DNA of 64,000 nt from Vesta saturnalis (Eukaryota > Arthropoda > Insecta > Coleoptera > Lampyridae). Made by a program: the position numbers and the translations under genes. The stretch lies in NCBI GenBank assembly GCA_036346205.1, contig JARFJB010001594.1, forward strand, positions 248,001-312,000, read 5' to 3'. Positions 47,021 to 59,319 of this stretch are shown here, piece by piece (the first letter of the stretch is position 1; the number at the start of each line of letters is the position of its first letter). Under the pieces are notes generated by a model. The model saw only the letters and a program-made list of their open reading frames with translations. It was not told where the DNA came from and did not search any database.

Positions 47021-48329
47021 ATATAAATAGAAAAAAGCACCATTTAAAAAACTCAAAAGATAAGTATTTTAATTAATTCAAGTAAATTCAGTTTCTGCTC
47101 TTTTATTTCAATAGGTCTAGTATAAATAAATAGAATAGAATTAAACAATTACTCAAATCCTGTATTTTGTCCTGATTTCAACTCAATTATGATACTTAAG
47201 TGTTAATTTATAATGCATGCACCAATGCTCATATGTTTTATCACTGATTTTATTTTATATAAAAATTACAAGGATACCTTAATTATTAAAGATATCGGTT
47301 TCATATTATATTGCGTGGTATAGAACATGTAGGTATATAAAACTAAAATATCAACTTGAACTTTGTTGGTTATAACAAATAATGACCTTAATCTAATTCA
47401 ATTGATATGCATACATTTTACTAGAGATTTCTAAACTTGATACTATTAAATTATTATTTAATGTATTGTAGGTAATGCAAATAAATAAAACATTGTGGTT
47501 GCGAGATGGAGGTGTTCAAGTGGGTTTCAGTCAATGCGATTATGCATATTAACTCATGATTAATGATCGAATACCTTCTCTGGTGTACAAGTGTTTGAGT
47601 TCTTGATTCTCTAAATTAATCGATTCTATCCATGAGGCCATCACTAATTGAAATAAAAATTAGAATTAACTGTCGTACTAATAAAGAAATGTGCTTATTC
47701 TGCTTAAACACTATTTTATTCTGTACTACATCCCATTATACAAAATTATATCAAAATTTAGGTTTATTGCATATTAATATTTGCAAATGAGTATAAAGTT
47801 ATCGGAAATAAGTGTGGCACACCTACTGCTTTGATACTTTTATAAAGTAAAAAAAAATGACTTGCTCAGAAATGTTTATTAATAAATTAAATACATTCTG
47901 CCTTTAATAAATATATATCTTGAATCACTCCATCGGGCGCAACTGATCTGAGAGATTACCGCACTATCTGGCAACCCTGCGGCTCGTCTATCTTCGTCTT
48001 CTGAGTTGAGGAAACGCGTCGATCATATATACTAGTAGTATATGATCGAAGACGAAACGTCAGTTACGTTTGTGTCTTAATTACATATGTCTGGGCTGGT
48101 GAGCGTCATATTTAATATATTAGATTCATTGCGCCCGATCTTGTATTTTTTTGTATATGTTACAATTTATCTTCTTGTTTCACATTAGTTTGGAAAGTGC
48201 CCATAATAACCTATAAGTAAACATTTATTGCTATATTGGCCTGAAAAGCTTTTTTTCGTTGCTAATCTATTAGGTTGAGCCCGTTCAGTGTTCACGTTGT
48301 CACGGTGATTTTTTATTTAAAGTTTTATA

Positions 48330-49200
48330 TTTCTCTTTTGAAATTGGGGAGTCGCCAAGAGATTTATAATCCAAGATGAAGTAGATGCCGAAAAACTACG
48401 AAAAATAACTTATTTGTAGTCGGATGACGAAGAAAAACTTGAATTCGAAGATGAAACATACCGATTGCGAGGACCAAATCGAGGAGCAGATCGATAATTT
48501 CATGCGACTATTTCGTAGGGAAAGATAAAACGCAGTGGAATAAAACTAAATTTTCACAACGTGTGAAGACTCGGCCGCAGCACATTATAGTACGATTACC
48601 GGGTGTAAATGGACCTGCACGAAATGCAAAGTCTGTTCTCGATTGATGGGGTTGTTTTGTAAGTAAAAAAATTCTGAACGAAATCGTTGATTCTGCAAAT
48701 CAATATACTTCAACAATTCAAACAAATTACAGCCGAGAACGAGATGAACGAGCTGAAAGCATTTATAGGATCTGGCAGGTCTGCTAAAGTGTAACAGGTA
48801 AAGCATAGAAGAGCTATGGGGAGATGATGGCTATGAAGTCGGAATGTTTCGCTTAGTTATGAACTTGAAGAGATTCTTCTTCGGTGCATCCGATTTGACG
48901 ATATGACAACTCGTCTAGAACGAAGAAAATTTGAGAGAAGTGTTTACATAGTTTGTTGAAAACTGTTAAGCCAATTACTCCCGGCACAAATGATGGGATG
49001 AGATGCTTGCTGGTTTCAGAGGAAGGTGTTCGAACAAGTACGGCATTAAAATTTTTGCCCTAGTGAATGCAACCTGGAAATATACCCACGAGAACAACCA
49101 GAATGTCTATTCGAGACAAGCTTCAAGCATGCTGATGTTGTCAAGAGACTGGCAGAACCTATCTATAACACTGGCCGTTTGTACTGGCTTTGTTTTACTT
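48330..49200 (+). pseudogene. piggyBac transposase, N-terminal half
   Basis: Frames shift, but the family order is clear: IIVRLPGVN-type segment, ILNEIVDSANQYIQ, SIEELWGDDGYEVGMFRLVM, FDDMTTRLERRKF, FVENC, DEMLAGFRGRCSNKYGIKIF (first catalytic Asp region), FALVNA, then KRLAEPIYNTG. Cut off near 49200. Many stops and frameshifts. Confidence 0.85.
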
Positions 49201-49299
49201 ATTATAAGTCATGCCCGCAATAATATTTTTCCATACCTGTCTATGATTATTGGAAGATAAAAGATGAATTAATAAATATAACAAAGAGAGAACAATACA

Positions 49300-50220
49300 T
49301 GGAATGAACTATTCGGAATCTTCCGCACCGGCTTGCTTTCCATCCAACTGTAAGTCGCAACAACTTTCACAAACAATTTCTGCATGTTCTAAGCACAAAA
49401 ATTGATTGTATGATAAAAAGAAACTCTGTGTATCTTTGTTTTTTATCTTGAGCGCAAGGTGCACACCTTTTCCTCTTATTTGTCGAAGATCCAGTTTCCC
49501 CCGAGGCTTCTTCTGTTTGTGTTGGGGTAGCACTTCCTAACTTTTGTAGTTTATGCTGAAGATGAGTTGGAATCCCCATTGTTGTTTTTTTTTGTCATCA
49601 ACTGACATGTTCAGCCACCAACTCCCCAGTAAGCTGTTTCAGACAAAATCTTATTTTTGGCATTTCATTTTCGTTTCCTTTGTGTATAACTTGGGCATTT
49701 ATTCCAGCAATATTTAGCATCGTGAAAGATGTTACTAGAGGCCAACGGCGTGTGTTTCTTTGGACATTATAAGTTGAGTCCATTTGATCCACCAAATCAA
49801 CGCCCGATTATATTCCGTTATAATTTGGGGCTTATGATTATCTCCTGTTGTTTCGACAATGGAGTCGTCAAAATGCATGATTGATACTAAAATTACAGTT
49901 TTACCCTTTTTAGGTACATATAAAACTAACGTAACACCTTTCTGAAAGCCAAATAAAACTCGATTTTTCAGGCCTGCCTTTGGTTGAAACAATCTCGGGC
50001 GGAAGTTGTCGTTTTTTTTTCATGGTACCTACGTAAGAAAGCCTTTTGGATTGAAGAAATGAGACCAGCTCCAGATCAGTAAACCAGTTGTCTTTTGCAA
50101 GTCCGGTACAATACTCATATATTCCACAGATTGTTAAGTGGTATTATTCAGGAAGTACTGCACAAGAAATAATGGGTAGGTTTGCTTTTCCCTTTGAAAC
50201 CATGCCAATTCCATCATAAA
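49300..50220 (-). pseudogene. piggyBac transposase, C-terminal half, inverted
   Basis: Read on the minus strand from 50220: YDGIGMVSKGKANL, DNWFTDLELVSFLQSKRLSY (second catalytic Asp region), VGTMKKKRQLPPEI, VLYVPKKGKTVILVSIMHFD, TTGDNHKPQIITEYNR, VDQMDSTYNVQRNTRRWPL (third catalytic Asp region), FTMLNIAGINAQVIHKGN, RFCLKQLTGELVAEHV, and a basic Cys-containing tail KRKRCAPCAQDKK. Opposite in orientation to the N-half in the same element. Confidence 0.85.
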
Positions 50221-50228
50221 GTACGATT

Positions 50229-50940
50229 ATGCGTACTGTTTGTAAGTTTGAAAGATGTGGATGTTTAAATAATTGTAGAAAATGCAGTAGCATTGATGGT
50301 AATCATGGTGAGCATCCTGGTCGTAACTTAAACGAAGAGCGCGAACTCCAAGAAATTGCAGTGTGCAGTTTAGCCGAAACTAATTTCCCGTGCAATAGTA
50401 CAAAATTGGACCAAGAACAGTTCGCAATATCTTAAAAAGGAATAAATACCGTTGCTATAAGTTGCAAACTACACAAGAAATGTTTCCAGATCATCAAAAG
50501 CGAAAGATTTATTGAAAATACTTTGTTTACCGACGAGTGTTCTTTTAACTTACATGGCCATCACAATCCGTCTGTCGCTGTTGGTTACTCTCGGGAAAAC
50601 CAACACATTAGTATTCCTTACCGGACACAATACCCCCAAAAAGTTAATGTGTGGGCAGGAATTTTAGGCAATTTCATAATTGGTTTATTTTTTATCAACG
50701 GAAACTTGAATGCGGACAATTATTTAGAACTGTTGAGAAACCGGATAGTTCCAGCTGTTCAACGCTTAAATATAAATTTTGTTGACATTTGGTATCAAAA
50801 AGATGGCTGTCCTGCTCATACTGCAATAAGAGTTCAACAGTTTTTGGAAACTACATTCCCTAACTGTATTATTAGTGAAAAAGGTACTATTAAATATCCT
50901 CCTCGCTCATCTGATATCGCGCCAAACGACTTAAGTTAAA
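50229..50940 (+). pseudogene. Third Tc1/mariner-superfamily transposase, truncated
   Basis: N-terminal pieces (CKFERCGCLNNCRKCSSIDG, out of full family shape), then an intact run: LFTDECSFNLHGHHNPSV (first catalytic Asp), QYPQKVNVWAGILGN, FFINGNLNADNYLELLRNRI, WYQKDGCPAHTAIRVQQFLE (second Asp), and KYPPRSSDIAPNDLS, where relatives read SPDLxxxDFFLWG. It stops just before the third acidic residue region completes. It lies inside the piggyBac element, so it probably inserted there. No terminal repeats found. Confidence 0.8.
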
Positions 50941-51409
50941 CCTTAAACTTAAGTTATACTATCAATGTAAACGTTAATGTTCTTGTTTGTAGCTCTTGTA
51001 AGTTTCTTCTTGGTTCTTCTTACGAGTAGTAATCGAACCATGTCATAAATTCGCAATTACAATAAACTTCGATCTTTTTAATTTTTAAGTGTAAAGTATT
51101 TACTTAATAGTTTCAAAGAACACGCGACTTTTCAACATCATCTGAATTGCTTTGGTTTCGTTAGAAATGTTGAAGGTAGATGGAAGAAGACTTAAGTAGT
51201 TCATATTTTGTGCCTACATCCAAATATGTACAAGTGACAACATCGGTAAAGTTATGTCTCTGTCACACTCATATAATGCTTATTGGATTTCTTTCTAGCT
51301 CATAAGTCAGACCCGCAATAATGTTTTTCCATACCTGTATAGATATTAATCTATTAGATGTATTGCGCCGCATATCGTTATTTTACGATTGCACCCGATG
51401 AAGGGTTAA

Positions 51410-53229
51410 ACAAAATCGGACGTTTCAGACAGTCAAACATGTTACTTTCTTCAATATAATCTTTCAGTTGATGCCTGCCTTCTTTATAAACTCTACAGTT
51501 TTGCACACAAAACCTTTACAATCACACGCGTTTGCTATAACTGATTCATCAAGTACTTCCTAGTTATTTTAGATATTTTTAATTTTCCATTTTGTAAGAA
51601 AGCAGTCCAAACTTAGTAAAGGAAAGCTGAGACACCTACACCCAGTTCAAAAAATTCTATAACACTATTCTCTGAAAGTGGCATAAGTTAAACAGATCTT
51701 ACGATTTCACGATCATTTCACTGTGAAATACAACACTAGTAAATAGTTCTATTAATGTTTACACGTTATTTGATTGTTTTTTGTCATTGTTTAATTACAT
51801 TCAGCATAATTCGATTTTTAACCTTACAAAACAAAAGAAAATAAAACTACTACCAACCTCCAAACTAGTACAAAAAAATTCTCTACCCGCTCATTTAGTC
51901 TTAAAAGCAATTTATTCAATTTTTAATTATAATTAAATCAGTTCTATCCTGAAAGTATTTTTTATAGATGTAATAAATGCATAAAATCACGCTTGTAAAA
52001 TTTAATTTTATTACATTTATATTAATAAAGGCTAAGACATAAATGACCTTGCAAAATCAAAAATCCTTTTTTTAATATCCACAAAAAGTGAATCAGTATC
52101 ACTGAACTATTATTTTTTTGTAAATAAAGGAATTTGAAATTTACCGGTTATACGTCATTGCGCGGGTCAGTTTTTACTGTAGAACTCATCAAGGTTACTT
52201 ACTCCAGTTTATTTTTGCTAATTTCTCATTATATTAGAAAAAATCCGAATATGTGATTAATTTCTTATAATTAACTAATGGCAAAATAATTCACTGTGAT
52301 TATAACTAATTTCCCTTTAATCAAGTTTAATCTACAATTTTATAGTTTTCAAATTTCAAACGCAGTTTACTTTCTAACAGCTTCAAACGTCGTCTTGGAC
52401 ATTGCGCAGAAGTATTTGCCGCTTCTTTTAATGACCTTATTATTGGCACCGATTATATATCGCTAGCTGACTCGACTACCGTCGAATTCAACAGGTTGTT
52501 TCATCGTCTCCTTCGTGTAAGTAGATACTACCAACGGCGTCACAATTTAGAACCTAGAGCTCAAAAATTTAGTCATCTTATCTTTTTTTTTTCGGGATAT
52601 CAACGTGTCATGAGCATTGTTAACACAGCCCAGCTGTGGTTTGATAAGATTTTATTAAGCATTCTTATCTATGTTATAGATTATCTACTTGCTACTAACA
52701 TAAATATTTGCTGCTGTTTTCTTCTTTTCCTGGCGATAACTGCAAAAATTTAAAACCGCAAACAATTATGTTTGTATACTGGAAATAAACTGTGACTAAA
52801 TAACCGATACTGTTTTGTGAATGCGCAAATTCTGCTTAATTAAACATTAGGCACCTGAATCACAAGATTCCTCTTTTACTATAAATTCAATATTCATAGA
52901 TGCAGCGACGGCTTACATTATACGATTACGTGCTGTTCGTACAAAAAGGGACATTTCATTAGCTTAAAATTCAGCAATCAATAATTAGATTTTACCGGTG
53001 AATTCATTTTCCGGTCTTTACCATTTTACATTTGAAACAAATTTGTGAAACGGAAGCTAAAAATCAACGTTTCGTTAAAAATGAGAAATAATCCAAGCTT
53101 GACGATTTTAAGACGTTTCAACATTTAGCCACCAAATTGCAGAATACCAACATTTTGCGACACCGTCAATATTAAATTGTACCTAGTTTTAGGATGGTTG
53201 ATTCTCTAATAACGAGGTCAAAACGTGTC
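51410..53229. other. AT-rich stretch with one open frame of unknown type
   Basis: Mostly nothing recognised. From about 52378 to 52752 a plus-strand frame is open for about 125 codons without a clear start, with KRRLGHCAEVFAASFNDLI and FNRLFHRLLRVSRYYQRRHN, then a hydrophobic tail. I do not recognise it; perhaps a retroelement or transposon fragment. Confidence 0.3.
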
Positions 53230-53726
53230 TTAACCCATTATGTACCGGTGTCATATATAGGACAGCAAAAATAGCAATTTTTATTTCTTGGTTGTAAATT
53301 AAAAATGTATTTTTTTTTTAATTTTATATTATTTAGTCATCTTTTAGGAGCAAGATTGAACCTTTACTTTTATAAGAAATTGGTAATTATAAACAGAAAA
53401 ATGATTTACAAGAAGGGTTGCTTTTTCTTCGCTTGTCACGCATTTAGTTTTCCTTAGTTTTTTTGAAAATTCAATAAATTATGTAACTTTTCTGTTGAGA
53501 AATCATAAATAGAAAGTTTGTTTACTAAAACTGCATAATTTTTTCAAACGTTGATCTTATCATAAACAGGAATAAATATAATGTTATATTTACATATAGG
53601 ACACTAGTCCAAATCGTATACCTTGAATTTATACGTCCAGACTAGATGATTCTTGCAGAGATTGTTGGTATATAAATTAGACGCGATCCTCCCTTATCCA
53701 TTTAGTGCATTTATTGTGGTGTAAAC

Positions 53727-54041
53727 ATGGCAAGTAAGCGGTTTTTAAGTGTTAAAGATATTGAAGCGTTATTCGAAGATGAGAAGATTCATAAACATTT
53801 GGAACATGCTGATAGTGAAGATATAGCTGTTTTGCCACCGAATCCGGACGTTTTAAGTGATTGTAATGAAGGTGACGAAGACATAATAGGTGAAAATGAA
53901 ATCAATGATATTCCTGGAAATATAGAAATTCAATTAAAAAGAGCTAATATGTCTAAGCCTGATGACAATCCTGATACACAATGTACTCGTAAGAAACCCG
54001 ATAAAAGCTCTTTGACAAGTACGGGTAAAAAGAAATTTTGA
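53727..54041 (+). pseudogene. PGBD3-like transposase, N-terminal part
   Basis: Starts MASKRFLSVKDIEALFEDE at 53727, with an acidic N-terminus typical of piggyBac-derived proteins (DIAVLPPNPDVLSD), ending ...STGKKKF at a stop. In family members a few hundred residues separate this region from the catalytic core, so an internal deletion is likely at about 54035. Confidence 0.8.
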
Positions 54042-55030
54042 TGAAATGATTGTGAAATACTATGGACACAATCGCATGAAGCAATTTCTACAAGCAAAAC
54101 CAATTCGATTTGGATACAAATTATGGGCGCTATGTAGTTCAGATGGACATTGCTACAAATTTTCTGTTTATACTGGTAAGTGGCAAAGATAAAACTGCAA
54201 CTCCGGGTTTACTGCAAGGTTCGCAAGTTATTACAGATCTTTTAGTAATCGTTGAAAACCCTAATGACCATTTGGTATATGTTGATAACTTTTTTACAAA
54301 CCGAGACATACTGATTCATCTAAAATCAATTGGATTTCGTGCAATAATCTATACTTTACTTATCCTACTTGTGACAGGAACAATGCGTGAAAACAGAACA
54401 GACAAATGCCCACTTTTAAATTCAAAAGAACTTTCAAAGAAATAGCGTGGCACATTTGATTATCGATTTGACAAAAATGGTGAAATTTTAGTCTTAAAAA
54501 TGGAACGATAACAAATGTGTCACAATTGGTACAAATTTTGACACCCTTGAACCACTAGGTAATGCTTCAAGGTTGTGTAAATCTAAACAACAACAAAATT
54601 CATGTCCCCCAACCTAATGTTATCAAAATGTAGAATATATGGGAGGATCATCATGACTGGATAGTTGGCAAATATGCTATTAGGATTAGAGGCAAAAAAT
54701 GGTACTGGTCGTTATTTACAAGAATGATCGACATGCCCATGACAAATGCATGGATTTTGTACAGAAAAATTCACGGGCCAAGTTCTTTATCTTGTTTAGA
54801 TTTGCGAAGAAGTGTTGCCACATTTTATCTAAAACAAGGCCATTTTAGCCATAGTAAACACAACGTGCATGGCGTAGTGCCTGATGTTCGGTATGATGGA
54901 AACAGCCATTGGATAAGGCGGAGGAAAAAACAGTGTAGATGCCAATAATTGCCAGAAAAAACCTTTGACTTTTTGTTCAAAATGCGATGTAACCCTGTGT
55001 GTAGAATGTTTTGAACCCTACCATAAATAA
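54038..55030 (+). pseudogene. PGBD3-like transposase, catalytic and Cys-rich part
   Basis: FDEMIVKYYGHNRMKQFLQA (first catalytic Asp), PIRFGYKLWALCSSDGHC, VENPNDHLVYVDNFFTNRDI (second Asp), TGTMRENRTDKCPL, NIWEDHHDWIVGKYAIRIRG (third Asp), KKWYWSLFTRMIDMPMTNAW, VPDVRYDGNSHWIRRRKKQ, then the zinc-binding C-terminal domain CQKKPLTFCSKCDVTLCVEC. Several frame changes and stops. All three Asp regions are recognisable, but the protein is not intact. Confidence 0.85.
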
Positions 55031-55127
55031 AAATAATGTTTTGTTTCATGAGTCGTTAAACCCATACTATTTCAGATTGCGTGTAGTACGTTGATTGTTA
55101 TAGGGAGTGCAATCCTACTCACATTGT

Positions 55128-55134
55128 ACCTGTG

Positions 55135-55183
<49 letters not shown>

Positions 55184-55211
55184 AGAGAGAGAGAGAGAGA
55201 GAGAGAGAGAG
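55128..55211. repeat. (AT)n followed by (GA)n microsatellites
   Basis: About 22 AT dinucleotides (55136-55179) followed by about 14 GA dinucleotides (55184-55211), inside the right end of the piggyBac element. Confidence 0.95.
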
Positions 55212-55949
55212 CACATTTAATTTCTTATAAACCAAAAGCGACAAAAAAAATCTGATTATTTTTATCTAATGAAAATAGAATTATAATTGATAATAGGGAT
55301 AATGGGTTAATGAGAAAAAGAAATAATGAGAAGAATAATAATTAATATGGGAATCACTTTATCGCTTTTACATTAATTTTTGGTATTTTGATCATAACCT
55401 TCATTTTTAAGAGAAATTACGCGATACCACCACCTGGTGGTTAAAATTACAATCTAACCAGATGGGATAAGTGGACAAAATCTTACACATATTAATTTCA
55501 AATTTGTTTGTTAACCGGAAGATCTGCAAGCATAATATAGGTAGCGCACCGCGAAAATTGTATTATTATAATAAACATCTTCAAATCGCAATTGTTACCA
55601 TGATAGAAGGGTTAACGGTGTTTGATATACTTTATTATATATTAAGTCGTAATTTGATAATGGTTTCTGGATATTTTATTTTCTGTATTTTACGTAATTG
55701 ATATTTGAGTAAGGGTTGAAAAAAAACACATGTTAGGATAGAAACAAATGTTCGCTCGAGCTGCCTTTATTGGGGTAGTGTAACTTATCTTTGGAAGTCG
55801 CTGTATGCACATTCTTGTGGTAAAAATTTCACTAGTATTTGGGTGAATTAGCATTGTTGTTTATACTTATATTTGTATAGAAGTGGGTCGTGGGTGAACG
55901 GGTACAGGGTACCGCTTTGTTATTCATTGTAAGAGGCAATTGCCAAGTG

Positions 55950-56583
55950 GGTACATACTCCCGGGTCCAGATGACCATTAAACACCTCGAATTTTATTTT
56001 TATTGTTTTTATTATTGTATAGATGAATGTGAACCTGAGAAAAGGGTGCTGCATTTTTTAACGCACTCACACTTATATATCGGTCACGGTGTTATTATCT
56101 ATTTATAACTTACCCTTGTAATGCTTTGTTTAATGAGATTTTTTTTTGTGTCCGTCTGTTTAAGTAGAATTGTTTGCCGACGAACTGATTTCTCTTTATA
56201 TGTAATTTATTGTAATTTTACGTATGTATTTTGTGCTTTAGTAGTCACAAAACAATTGTGTACGTGAAAATTCCTTGTCTATTTTCTTTTGCTGACCTTT
56301 ACCTTATTATCACCTGTGCAATTTTACGGTTGTTGTATTTTATATGTACCGTAATTTGCCTTATTGTCTTATATGCTTATTTACATAAAGACCGGCATGA
56401 TTGGTTTTAAAGGGCCACGTGTTTGGTATTACGATTTTTGTTCTGCTTATTTATGGCACAATTGTGAGTGTGACTGCATGGGTTTTTTTATGGTGTTTAT
56501 GCGTAAGTAAACTGCTTTTAATTTATTTTTTTTTCTTAATATTATAATTTTGTACGCACTTTAACCTGATTTAATGTGTTTTG

Positions 56584-56629
<46 letters not shown>

Positions 56630-56810
56630 AACCCTTTCATTGTTTTTTTTGTGTTATTTGATTTATGAATGTACTTGTACAATTATTTATTTATGAATAA
56701 AGTGGGTTTTATTGGTGGTTCTTCCCTACAATAGTACATTAACGGGCTACCATTGCGCAAAGCTCGTTAAATTTATTTTGAGTAGTTTCATTGTTTACCT
56801 GCGTTTAGTT
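55950..56810 (+). repeat. LTR-like dispersed repeat, copy 2, with an (AT)n run
   Basis: Colinear with 20760-21430 (see that entry), but longer because of an (AT)20-type run at 56586-56626 and extra sequence near 56390-56500. Ends cattgcgcaaagctcgttaa and gagtagtttcattg. No protein. 55311-55950 holds nothing recognised. Confidence 0.65.
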
Positions 56811-58030
56811 GCTTTCCAAGAACCCTCCTCGCCACCGAGAGGTTGCTGTTATTTTTTTAAAGCGGACCACTGACCCAAACTGTTGCTGTTTTCACACCCA
56901 TTAATTAAAGATCAATTTTGACCAGAAAGGGGGGGGGGGGTCAATTAATCCCATTACAATAAGTTAAAGCTTTATCGTAATGTATTAGCTTACTATGTTG
57001 ATCCGAAAAACCTTTATGGTCAAACTTGGCAAATTACAAAAAATAGAAATCAGGTAGTTTATGCAGGAGAAAGGCTAAATTTCCGACTCACACACATCTT
57101 TGTGTATTAGAGAAACGTTTTTGATTTGAGACCAAAGAAGCCCAAAAACTGCATTTATAAACCAATTTCACAGGAAAACGATCAAACGCATCACATCGAT
57201 GGACAAGAACGAAGTTTTATGGTTTTTAGGAGTTGGTCATCTTTTGAAGACAGATGGTAAAAAATTTCATTAATTCACGAATTTTGTTGGGGAAAGGGCA
57301 AAATGCGTTGCCTCGATAGAAAAAAAATGTGTTTTTACAATGATTGTCAAATGCGTTGCTTCGAACAGCAATAACAATATTGATTGTTTTACTGTGTTGT
57401 TTATGATTTGGGTCAGTATTTTCTTCCAAAGTGGCGCAAGCATTAATTACTTCACAAAGTAAAACATTGTCTAAATATGCGTAAAAGTTTTTAGTCTTGC
57501 AATTGGTAAAATTAATTGACGAGAGCTGTAAATTATTGAATTCTAAAAGTCATTTAAACTGGTTAAAACATGTCTGGTGCCTAAAAGCTATGACTATTTA
57601 AAGTTTTACAAACAAAATTATTTATACATAAAGGTTATCATGAACCACGCCGTGCGTTTCACCTACACCGTAAAATCACAATATTTAATATTTATCCATC
57701 GCAGCAGTGTTTGGCGGTTTTCCCAACAAAATTTGCGAATTCAATAAATAAAATATTTTGAACATATGTGGCTCCAAAAGATAACTAACGTCTTCAAATT
57801 GTAGCTCGTCGAGGCCGTTTCTCCAATGCAAGTTTTTGGTCATCTTTGGTCAAAAATAGTGATCCAGGACCTAAAACCATAAAATTTCGTTTTTGCCCAT
57901 TGAGGTTTTCTCAACCTCAACCTTGGGGACATTTTAGAATAATGGATACTGTTTAGCTAAATTCATGTTAGTAAATCTTTGTAAACTATTATTGTTATAT
58001 AATGTAATCTTATATTATACTATCCCAGCG
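56811..58030. other. AT-rich stretch with a G run and degenerate repeats
   Basis: A run of 12 G ends at 56940. 57110-57320 carries units related to 41810-42070 (gcccaaaaactgcatttat...caatttcacaggaaaacgat). No gene seen. Confidence 0.5.
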
Positions 58031-58034
58031 GATG

Positions 58035-58690
58035 TATACTGACTTCCATAAAAATTGCAACACCTAGAATTTATTGAACGATTTTGTTGAAATTTTCGTC
58101 AACGATGTCTTTAATTAAAACAAACAAACGATTAAAATTAGAAAACAAAAGAACAAAAACTAAAAATGTTTTTTTCAATAATGAGTTGCTCCGCCACGAT
58201 GTGTAATGCACTCATTTAGACGGCGTGGCATGCTATCAATCAAGTGATCTATAGCTGCCTGTGGTAGATCAACCCAAGCTTCTTGAATCCGTAGCCGGAG
58301 ATCGTGTAAGTTATCTGGAGGGTGTGGTAAATTACCCAGTCACCTACCGACCTCATCCCATACATGTTCAATGGGCGACAAATCAGGCGACCGAAAGGCC
58401 ATGGGAGGACGGCAATGTTAGCTTCTTCAAAAAACGTGTTGTAGCCCTTGCCGTATGAGGGCGCGCATTATCCTGTTGGAAAATGGGATTTTCCAGCCCC
58501 TGAAGATATGGAAGCGCAACGGGTTCTAGCACATTGGCAATATAACCAGCGGCGTTTAAGTTGCCATCAATGAAGACCAAGGGTGATCTGCTACCGTAAC
58601 ATATTGCACCCCATATAATCACTCCTGGTGTGAGGGCTGTGTTACGTTCCACAAAAAATGTTGGTAACCAATAGTAATGGACCACATTTT
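58035..58690 (-). mobile_element. 5'-truncated Tc1-like transposon
   Basis: One terminus remains: cttccataaaaattgcaaca at 58044, the 3' end of the element. The minus strand upstream encodes the C-terminal half of a Tc1 transposase. Homology stops abruptly near 58690, and no partner terminus was found. Confidence 0.8.
58180..58685 (-). pseudogene. Tc1-like transposase, C-terminal half
   Basis: HYYWLPTFFVERNTALTPGV, IIWGAICYGSRSPLVFIDGN, LNAAGYIANVLEPVALPYLQ, NPIFQQDNARPHTARATTRF (second catalytic Asp), then after a frameshift near 58400 SPDLSPIEHVWDEVGR-like sequence (third acidic residue) and PRRLNECITHRGGA to a stop near 58180. The first catalytic Asp region is missing. Confidence 0.85.
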
Positions 58691-59164
58691 TTTGGATATT
58701 TCTGGGAAGATCTAGCTCATTAGAAAGCCCAAGTTTTATTTTGTAATAAAGAATGTACTAAGAAAATTTCAGGCTCTTATTCCAATTCCACCAACAGCGC
58801 GAACAAAAATCATGGATGAGCAAGGGAGTGAGCGAGTAAGTAAGAAAAACTAATGCTACAGAGTTCGCTGAAAAAATCAGAATATACAAACGCTAAATGT
58901 TTTTTTCATATTCCTGTCTCGAGTAAAAGCGCGCAGAGTTGCATTCTACGAAGGTTTTCTGAATAATAAACCCACTTAAACCTTCAGTTCAGAATGGTGT
59001 AAATTAATTATTAGAGAAAAAAGTTGAAGCCTTCCCTATACTTTGTATTGTGTAACATTAGTGCTGAAACATGTTGCGATTTTACATTCGCTGCCAGACA
59101 ACCATAATACATAAATCTGACTTAAAACGTCAATAAAGTGAACACCCTCCCCCTGTTAAAAATG

Positions 59165-59310
59165 TCCTATTTCATAACCATAATTTGAGACTAATTTTAG
59201 ACAATTATAGAGCACAAAAATAAATAAAAATAATAAAATCAAAAGTGGGAGTGTTAGCTTGTGCCCAAGCTCTTAGCAATTTAACCTATACCATAATTTT
59301 AGACTAATCG
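59165..59310 (+). repeat. Dispersed repeat related to 31800-31925
   Basis: Inverted relative of the earlier copy (ataaccataatt, tagacaattat, tataccataatttta). 58690-59165 holds nothing recognised. Confidence 0.5.
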
Positions 59311-59319
59311 TTTGGCATA

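Larger units (their letters stand above)
47920..51405. mobile_element. piggyBac transposon, rearranged, with an inserted transposase
   Basis: The right end reads gcacccgatgaaggg then ttaa (51406-51409), the expected piggyBac target. The left end catcgggcgcaac (47931) is the mirrored terminus with a decayed flank. Repeated subterminal attgcgcc blocks lie at 48128 and 51361. A nearly identical 38-bp block (cccgcaataat...ttccatacctgt) occurs at about 49212 and 51311. The transposase N-half is on the plus strand and the C-half on the minus strand. Confidence 0.8.
53234..55306 (+). mobile_element. piggyBac (PGBD3-like) transposon with clean TTAA ends
   Basis: Left ttaa (53230-53233) then cccattatgtacc; right ataatggg then ttaa (55307-55310). 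Termini are mirrored and the target duplicated, as piggyBac requires. A subterminal ggtgtcatatata at about 53248 recurs as ctgtgtcatatata at 55128. Length about 2.07 kb. The transposase has lost a middle part. Confidence 0.92.
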
